From the NCBI RefSeq assembly GCF_014643515.1, contig NZ_BMJP01000001.1, forward strand, positions 1,178,001 to 1,242,000: DNA of 64,000 nt, written 5' to 3'. The position numbers and the translations under genes are program-made. The first letter of the stretch is position 1. Every line of letters starts with the position of its first letter. This document shows positions 58,742 through 64,000 of this stretch, in pieces. This DNA comes from Sphingomonas prati (GTDB lineage Bacteria; Pseudomonadota; Alphaproteobacteria; Sphingomonadales; Sphingomonadaceae). A model generated the notes under the pieces. It was not told where the DNA came from, did no database searches, and worked only from the letters and a program-made list of their open reading frames with translations.

Positions 58742-58766
58742 AACGGACGACACGGACGGACGTTCA
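58742..58766 (-). promoter_or_regulatory. Possible EcfG-type promoter of the SDR gene (one mismatch)
   Basis: On the minus strand TGAAC, 16 bases and CGTT differ by one base from GGAAC-N16-CGTT. The box lies 30 bases before the SDR start codon; the spacing is the same as in the exact matches. Confidence 0.35.
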
Positions 58767-58777
58767 GACGGCCGCGC

Positions 58778-59359
58778 TCAAACCCAGCCGCGCTCCGCCC
58801 CGACCTTCGCTTCATAAGCGGAGATCGCATCGCCCTGCGCCATCGTCAGGCCGATCTCGTCCAGCCCGTGCATCAGGCAGTCGCGCCGGAACGGGTCGAT
58901 CGTGAAACTGTAGCGGTCCTGATACGGCGTCGTCACGGTGCAGCTTTCCAGGTCCACCGTCACCGGCAACCCCTCCGCGGCGACCACCATCAGCCGGTCG
59001 ACCGCGTCCTGCGGCAGCACCACCGGCACGATCCCGTTCTTCACCGCATTGCCGGAAAAGATATCGGAATAGGACGGCGCGATCACCGCCTGCACGCCCA
59101 TGTCGCCCAGCGCCCAGGCCGCATGTTCGCGGCTCGACCCGCAACCGAAATTGTCGCCCGCGATCAGCACCGGCGCGCCCACGTAGCGCGGGTCGTCGAA
59201 CACGTTGCCCGGCTCGCGCCGCACCACCTCGAACGCGCCGCGGCCCAGGCCCGACCGGCTGATCGTCTTCAGATAATGCGCCGGGATGATCACATCCGTG
59301 TCGACATTCTTCCGCCCGAACGGGATCGCACGGCCCTCGACCTTCACCACCGGGTTCAT
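58778..59359 (-). CDS. leuD: 3-isopropylmalate dehydratase small subunit LeuD
   Basis: This 193-residue swivelling subunit joins LeuC to isomerise 2- to 3-isopropylmalate in leucine synthesis. Visible blocks are [36 protein letters not shown] (the GCGSSREHA signature) and [17 protein letters not shown]. It starts at ATG 59359, overlapping the leuC stop by four bases. Length is normal. Confidence 0.95.
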   Translation of the reverse strand: MNPVVKVEGRAIPFGRKNVDTDVIIPAHYLKTISRSGLGRGAFEVVRREPGNVFDDPRYVGAPVLIAGDNFGCGSSREHAAWALGDMGVQAVIAPSYSDIFSGNAVKNGIVPVVLPQDAVDRLMVVAAEGLPVTVDLESCTVTTPYQDRYSFTIDPFRRDCLMHGLDEIGLTMAQGDAISAYEAKVGAERGWV

Positions 59360-60813
59360 GCCGTCGCTCCCACCAGATCGCCTTCGCGAAAAAGTTCGCG
59401 GACATCGGTCAACCGCCCGGTCACCGCCGCCGCCGCCGCCATCGCGGGGGACAGCAGGTGCGTCCGCGCCCCCGGCCCCTGCCGCCCGACGAAGTTCCGG
59501 TTGCTCGTCGACGCACAGCGCATCCCCGGCGGCACCTTGTCCGGGTTCATCGCCAGGCACATCGAACAGCCCGGCTCGCGCCATTCGAAGCCCGCCTCCA
59601 CGAACACGCGGTCCAGCCCTTCGGCCTCCGCCTGCCGCTTCACCAGCCCCGACCCCGGCACGACCAGCGCCTGCGAAACGCCCGCCGCGACATGCCGCCC
59701 ACGCACCACATCCGCGGCCGCGCGCAGATCCTCGATCCGGCTGTTCGTGCAACTGCCGATGAACACCATGTCGACCCCGACATCCTGCATCCGCGTGCCG
59801 GGCACCAAGCCCATATAGTCGAGCGACTTCTGCGCCGCGGCCTGCTTCGACGGATCGGCGAAGCTCATCGGGTCCGGCACCACGCCCGTGATCGGCACGA
59901 CATCCTCCGGGCTCGTCCCCCAGGTCAGGCTGGGCGCGATCTCGCCCGCGTCGATCACCACCACCTTGTCGTACGCCGCGCCCGGATCGGTCGCCAGCGT
60001 CCGCCACCACGCGACCGCGGCGTCCCACTGCTCGCCCACCGGCGCCATCGGCCGGCCCTTGAGATAGGCAAAGGTCGTCTCGTCCGGCGCCACCAGCCCG
60101 GCGCGCGCGCCTGCCTCGATCGACATGTTGGCGACGGTCAGCCGCCCCTCGATCGACATCTCGCGGAACACGTTGCCGGTATATTCGATCACATGGCCGG
60201 TCCCGCCCGCCGCACCGATCCGCCCGATGATGTGCAGGATCACGTCCTTCGGCGTCACGCCCGCGCCCAGCACGCCGTCGACACGCACCTCCATCGACTG
60301 CGACCGTTGCAGCAGCAGCGTCTGCGTGGCGAGCACATGCTCGACCTCCGACGTGCCGATCCCGAACGCCAGCGCCCCCAGCGCGCCGTGGCTCGCGGTA
60401 TGGCTGTCGCCGCACACCACGGTCGTGCCCGGCAGGGTGAAGCCCTGCTCCGGCCCCACGACATGCACGATCCCCTGCTCCGCCGCGACCGCATCGATAT
60501 AGCGGATCCCCGCCGCCGGCGCGTTCCGGGCCAGCGCCTCCAGCTGTGCGGCCGACTCCAGATCCGCGATCGGCAAACGCGCGCCCTGCGCATCCACCCG
60601 CCGCGTGGTCGGCAGATTATGGTCCGGCACCGCCAGCGTCAGGTCCGGCCGCCGCACCGTCCGCCCGGCGACGCGCAGTCCCTCGAACGCCTGCGGGCTC
60701 GTCACCTCATGCACCAGGTGCCGATCGATATAGATCAGCGCGGTGCCGTCCTCGCGCGTATCGACGACATGCGCGTCCCAGATCTTGGCATACAGCGTCT
60801 TCGGTTCGGTCAT
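59356..60813 (-). CDS. leuC: 3-isopropylmalate dehydratase large subunit LeuC
   Basis: This 485-residue Fe-S enzyme of the aconitase family has the cluster ligands in IGSCTNSR and [10 protein letters not shown] (three Cys in total) and [20 protein letters not shown] and [11 protein letters not shown]. It catalyses the second step of leucine synthesis with LeuD, encoded immediately downstream. No attenuator or leader peptide rich in leucine codons is visible upstream. leuB is not in this window. Confidence 0.95.
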   Translation of the reverse strand: MTEPKTLYAKIWDAHVVDTREDGTALIYIDRHLVHEVTSPQAFEGLRVAGRTVRRPDLTLAVPDHNLPTTRRVDAQGARLPIADLESAAQLEALARNAPAAGIRYIDAVAAEQGIVHVVGPEQGFTLPGTTVVCGDSHTASHGALGALAFGIGTSEVEHVLATQTLLLQRSQSMEVRVDGVLGAGVTPKDVILHIIGRIGAAGGTGHVIEYTGNVFREMSIEGRLTVANMSIEAGARAGLVAPDETTFAYLKGRPMAPVGEQWDAAVAWWRTLATDPGAAYDKVVVIDAGEIAPSLTWGTSPEDVVPITGVVPDPMSFADPSKQAAAQKSLDYMGLVPGTRMQDVGVDMVFIGSCTNSRIEDLRAAADVVRGRHVAAGVSQALVVPGSGLVKRQAEAEGLDRVFVEAGFEWREPGCSMCLAMNPDKVPPGMRCASTSNRNFVGRQGPGARTHLLSPAMAAAAAVTGRLTDVRELFREGDLVGATA

Positions 60814-60952
60814 CGCGGGGGCCTCGCAGCTATCGCGGGCGCCCTACACCCGCGACCCCGCGAAGGCAAAGCGGCGGCAACGACATGTCGCGCAGGGCCG
60901 TCCCTTCGACGACGAACCACGCCTTAAATATCAGTAACAGATCCTGGCGAAG

Positions 60953-62248
60953 CTACTTCCCAAGCTCCAGATAATCCGTTGCCGGCAGCCCGTACAACGC
61001 GTCGAACAGCTCCAACGGCAACCCCACCGGCCGCGGGCTCTCGCTGTTCCACAACATCGCGATCCCGACCCGCTCCACCGGATCGAACAGGATCAGCGAC
61101 CGGTACCCGGACACCGCCCCGCGATGCCCGACCAGCAGATGCCCGGCCAACCGGTGATTGCGCCAGCCCAGCGCATAGCGCCCGTCCGTCATCGCCCGGT
61201 CGAACGTCCCCTGCCGCCCGCGCGGTACCTTGATGCGCGCGCGGTGCAGGTCGTCGAGCAACGCCTGCGGCAACACCCGCGGGCTCCCGCCCATCTGCGC
61301 CTTCAGCCATAGCGCCAGATCACCGATCGAACTGTTGACGCCGCCGGCCGCCGGCACCCGGTAATAAGGTTCCTGCACGGTCAGCACGCGCGACCCCTTC
61401 GTCGGCCGCGCCCAGCTTGCCGCCCCCGTCAGCCCCGCCCGCCCGATCGACGCGTTCACCATGCCCAGCGGCCCGAACAGCATCGACTGCACCGTCGTGG
61501 CATAGCTCCGCCCGGTCACCGCGCGGACGATCTCGGTCACCGTATCGAACGCGATATTCTGATATGCGAAACACGCGCCCGGCGAACAGATCGACGACAG
61601 CCCGGCATACAGCCCGCGAATATAAGCCGGGTCCATCCCGTCCTCGAGCTTGTCGTCATACGCGTTCTTGACGATCCCCAGCCGGTGCGACAGCACGTCT
61701 TCGATCGTCGCGAACCGCTCCTTGCCGCCCGGCAGCCGCAACGACGTGCGGTACTGCGTCACCGGCGACTGCAGCGACAGCTTCTTCTCCGCCGCCAGCT
61801 TCTCCATCGTGGTGGCCGCCACCGTCTTGGACAGCGAGGCCCAGCGGAACGCCGTGCGCGACGTCACCGGATCGCCCGCCGCCCCCGGCTCGGTCCGGCC
61901 ATATCCCTTGACGAACGTGACGCGCGATCCCTCGACCACCGCCACGCCCAGCCCGCTCATCCCCGGCGTCCGCATCAGCCCTTCGATCCGTCGATCGAGC
62001 TGCGCATAATCGACCCGGTGGCGCGTGCTCGCCGCATCCGCGATCCGCCCTCCCGCATCCGCGACGGACGCCGGCAACACCGCCGCTGCACCCGGCTGCG
62101 CGTTGGGTTTCTCGGTCGCCGACCCGCCCTGCCAGCCGGCCACCGCCGCCACGCCGATCAGCAACGCCGCACCCGCCAGCGCCGCGCTCGGGCCGACCGG
62201 TTTGCCCTTCGGCCGCGACGTCGGCCATGTCAGTCTGCGAAATTTCAT
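60953..62248 (-). CDS. Serine hydrolase of the beta-lactamase/class C type
   Basis: This 431-residue protein has one N-terminal span (AALAGAALLIGVAAVAGW) as a signal anchor, then a penicillin-binding-like hydrolase domain. Catalytic motifs are SLSK (Ser138-Lys141 in FRWASLSKT), YQN in CFAYQNIAFD and HRG in LLVGHRGAVSGYRS. The Ser-X-X-Lys, Tyr-X-Asn and His-X-Gly set fits DD-peptidase, esterase or beta-lactamase-like enzymes, so the substrate is not settled. It is transcribed alone and ends near leuC. Confidence 0.88.
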   Translation of the reverse strand: MKFRRLTWPTSRPKGKPVGPSAALAGAALLIGVAAVAGWQGGSATEKPNAQPGAAAVLPASVADAGGRIADAASTRHRVDYAQLDRRIEGLMRTPGMSGLGVAVVEGSRVTFVKGYGRTEPGAAGDPVTSRTAFRWASLSKTVAATTMEKLAAEKKLSLQSPVTQYRTSLRLPGGKERFATIEDVLSHRLGIVKNAYDDKLEDGMDPAYIRGLYAGLSSICSPGACFAYQNIAFDTVTEIVRAVTGRSYATTVQSMLFGPLGMVNASIGRAGLTGAASWARPTKGSRVLTVQEPYYRVPAAGGVNSSIGDLALWLKAQMGGSPRVLPQALLDDLHRARIKVPRGRQGTFDRAMTDGRYALGWRNHRLAGHLLVGHRGAVSGYRSLILFDPVERVGIAMLWNSESPRPVGLPLELFDALYGLPATDYLELGK

Positions 62249-62542
62249 CGCGCTGCTCTAACCCCCGCCGCCACTCCGCAAAAGCTCCGCCCGCCGCGCA
62301 AACCGCTCCCTTTGGCGGGCCCACTCCGCCGTCCGGACCAGCGCCGGCGAACGGCGGACGGCGGACGGCGGTGGCGGACGGCGCATGACCACATCGGATC
62401 GACGCCCTTTCCGGACGAACCACAGCACCGTCAAATAATCGTAACATGGATTTACTTTGATGCGGGCGACATTCCACTTCCGACGGCGTCCGCGCTGCGC
62501 TATATCTTGGTAATCGCATACAAATGGCGGCGGAGACGGACG
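62249..62542. other. Intergenic region between serine hydrolase and TonB-like gene
   Basis: No gene is supported in this 294-base stretch. It contains short direct repeats of GGCGGACGGC at about 62351-62382, then a less GC-rich part (ATCGTAACATGGATTTACTT) that probably holds the two divergent promoters. A TATATC at 62501-62506 could be a -10 element for the TonB-like gene, but no convincing -35 is seen. Confidence 0.4.
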
Positions 62543-63817
62543 ATGCAGTTCACGGCCCTGATCCTCCTGCTCGCGACAACCGCTGCGGCGGTGCAGCCGG
62601 CACCGACACCGGCGGTCCGATCCGCGCCACCGGCGGCCGACTTCACGGTCCCGACGCAAGGCCCGCCCACCGACCTCAGCCAGCACGTCGCCGGCTGGCG
62701 CTACGGCGAGGCGCCGAAGACCCGCAGGACCGAGGATGTGGTCAGCTTCGTCCCCGGCACGGTTCGTTGCGGGACAGAGATGGTCGCGCCCGACCGCGTC
62801 GTCCGGCCGTACGATACCAGTACGGTCCGCTACGCCCAGCCGTCCGTTCCGCCCCCCGGCACCACGCAGCCGGGTTACGTGTGGCCACCTGCTACGAACC
62901 CGCGCATGTTCGAATTCACGATCGATGCCGCCGGTCGCCCCACCGCGATCCGCCAGCGCCCCGGACCGGGGGAGTACGGCATGTTCGTCGACACAAGCGA
63001 CCTCGCCCCCGCCCTGTCCGGCTGGCGCTTCCGCCCCGGCGCGGCGCGCACGGGTTGCAGCATCGGCTTCACGGTTCAGGCCGTGCCGATCGATCGCGCG
63101 CCCGCCGCGTCGCTGGCGCGCCTCCTGTCCGGGCCGATGATCGGTTCCGCCGGCAAGGCCGCGTTCGATCGCCTGAAACCGGTCGGATCGAACTGTTACG
63201 AAGGCGGCCGTCCGAACGCACGCAGCACCAATTTCCCGTCGTTCGAACGGTTCGTCGAACCGAACGGCGACTGGAACTTCAGCTATTTCCAGCACGACAT
63301 TGACGCGGCCGGCCACCCGGCCAAGATCCGCCTGATCGCGTCCAGCGGCAATAACGGCTTCGATGCCGCGGCCCGCGCCGCGCTCGCGCTCAACCGCTAC
63401 CAACCCGGTGCGCGCACCGGATGCCTGTTCCAATACCATACGAACAGCGCGCCGATGCAACCCGCGCAACGCCCGGCCGTGCCGGTCGCCACGAAGGGCC
63501 CCGAATGCCCGGTCGACCTGCAACAGGTCATGACATTGCCGCCCGGCCGCCCGTTCCCGACCCCCTTCGCCCGGCGCCGCATCGGTGGCGTTGCGACCGT
63601 GCGGTTCGACGTCGCCTCCTGGGGCCAGACCGGCAACGTCCAGGTCGTCGCCGCCGAACCGGCCGATGCGTTCGGCGAAACCGCCCGCTCGATGATCCAG
63701 CGCGCCACCGTCGCGCCCAGCCCGAACGGCTATCGCGGCTGCGTCACCACCGTCCGTTTCGCCCTTCCCGGCCAGCGCACCGCCGCGGAGGAAGACGAGG
63801 CACAGGCCCCAGGCTGA
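62543..63817 (+). CDS. Exported protein with three TonB C-terminal-like repeats
   Basis: The 424-residue product has a short signal peptide (FTALILLLATTAAAVQP) and three similar domains of about 100 residues, each with a strand-helix-strand pattern and closing Cys-containing strand: FRPGAARTGCSIGFTV, YQPGARTGCLFQYHT and SPNGYRGCVTTVRF; earlier Cys occur in VRCGTEM, SNCYEGG and PECPVDL. Phrases such as FTIDAAGRPTAIR and IDAAGHPAKIRLIASSGNNG are typical of TonB C-terminal domains, but there is no N-terminal membrane anchor with a Pro-rich spacer. I read it as a periplasmic TonB-C-like repeat protein with probable disulfide bonds; function is unknown. Confidence 0.7.
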   Translation: MQFTALILLLATTAAAVQPAPTPAVRSAPPAADFTVPTQGPPTDLSQHVAGWRYGEAPKTRRTEDVVSFVPGTVRCGTEMVAPDRVVRPYDTSTVRYAQPSVPPPGTTQPGYVWPPATNPRMFEFTIDAAGRPTAIRQRPGPGEYGMFVDTSDLAPALSGWRFRPGAARTGCSIGFTVQAVPIDRAPAASLARLLSGPMIGSAGKAAFDRLKPVGSNCYEGGRPNARSTNFPSFERFVEPNGDWNFSYFQHDIDAAGHPAKIRLIASSGNNGFDAAARAALALNRYQPGARTGCLFQYHTNSAPMQPAQRPAVPVATKGPECPVDLQQVMTLPPGRPFPTPFARRRIGGVATVRFDVASWGQTGNVQVVAAEPADAFGETARSMIQRATVAPSPNGYRGCVTTVRFALPGQRTAAEEDEAQAPG

Positions 63818-64000
63818 TCAGCCCGCCTGAGTCGGCCCCGCCGACACCGCGATACTCGACAGGTCCGTCGCGGCGTCGATCGGCACACCGGCCGCCTTCC
63901 GCTCGGAATAGCGATCGACGAGCTGGACGGCGTGCGGGCGCAGCAGGACGGTGAAGCGGACCAGTTCTTCCATCACGTCGACGATCCGGTCATAGTAGCT
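63818..64000 (-). CDS. Partial gene at the right edge, unrecognised
   Basis: The last 60 codons of a gene that starts outside the window are visible, ending with a TGA one base after the TonB-like stop. The visible residues include [37 protein letters not shown] and a Ala/Ser-rich tail ending SAGPTQAG. It is helical and soluble-looking. I do not recognise the family and give no function. Confidence 0.6.
   Translation of the reverse strand, partial: SYYDRIVDVMEELVRFTVLLRPHAVQLVDRYSERKAAGVPIDAATDLSSIAVSAGPTQAG

Noticed and set aside
61685-62542. Long N-terminal extension of the TonB-like gene
   Set aside because: The upstream frame is opposite the serine hydrolase gene and is Arg/Pro-rich; the signal peptide and ATG at 62543 mark the true start.
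1-64000. CRISPR arrays, prophage or insertion sequences
   Set aside because: No regularly spaced direct repeats, phage structural genes, integrases or transposases are seen; short palindromic repeats have irregular distribution.

Overview
The window is high-GC (roughly two thirds G+C) chromosomal DNA that reads as a sphingomonad (Alphaproteobacteria, Sphingomonadales, probably Sphingomonas or a close relative). The clues are a MucR/Ros regulator without zinc ligands, a TrcR (DUF1013) regulator, system I cytochrome c maturation, a DPP4-type peptidase, leucine dehydrogenase, DUF1206/DUF3775/DUF3072/DUF4169 proteins, and many short palindromic intergenic repeats. I see no prophage, insertion sequence, integrase or CRISPR array. 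Nearly all long antisense ORFs are GC-codon shadows of real genes.

Layout. 0-7.6 kb: MucR regulator, then a TetR repressor divergent from a complete RND efflux operon (adaptor, pump, outer-membrane factor). 7.8-12.7 kb: YbbP/YbbA-like ABC pair divergent from a TesA-like esterase, then a DUF1206 membrane protein. 12.8-19 kb: transglutaminase-like protein, TrcR, DPP4 peptidase, tRNA-Met, DUF3775, a 2H phosphoesterase and a PRC-barrel membrane protein. 19-22.3 kb: MocA-like nucleotidyltransferase, Kup potassium transporter, DUF3072. 22.9-27.7 kb: ccmC-D-E-F-G-H plus a TPR gene, tightly overlapped. 27.8-36.4 kb: DMT exporter, leucine dehydrogenase, tRNA-His, an Rrf2 regulator with a sulfate ABC operon, YaiI, aldose epimerase. 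36.5-45 kb: tRNA-Leu and the protein quality-control block tig, a glycosyltransferase, clpP, clpX, lon and hupB, then tRNA-Val. 45-50 kb: accessory-looking sulfotransferase-like gene, small acidic protein, amidase, RHH-like protein, MFS exporter. 50-55 kb: mechanosensitive channel, response regulator, hybrid-like histidine kinase, DedA. 55-64 kb: DUF4169, rnc, era, a c-type cytochrome, a Tat-exported SDR, leuD/leuC, a serine hydrolase, a TonB-C-like repeat protein and a truncated gene at the right edge.

The most notable signals are regulatory and structural. Four short or stress-type genes (DUF3775, DUF3072, the 72-residue protein at 46.3 kb, the mechanosensitive channel) each carry an exact GGAAC-N16-CGTT box a short distance before the start codon. 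This is the known promoter type of the alphaproteobacterial general stress sigma factor EcfG, and several neighbours carry one-mismatch versions. A three-way-junction palindrome of about 86 bases sits at 55.2 kb, nested in a common intergenic repeat and overlapping the stop codon of the DUF4169 gene. Other oddities are a His/Asp-rich metal-binding-like tail on trigger factor, a histidine kinase with two receiver-like domains lacking the phospho-acceptor beside an intact stand-alone receiver, a c-type cytochrome with no ATG/GTG/TTG before its signal anchor, and a palindromic repeat placed between the binding-protein and permease genes of the sulfate operon.
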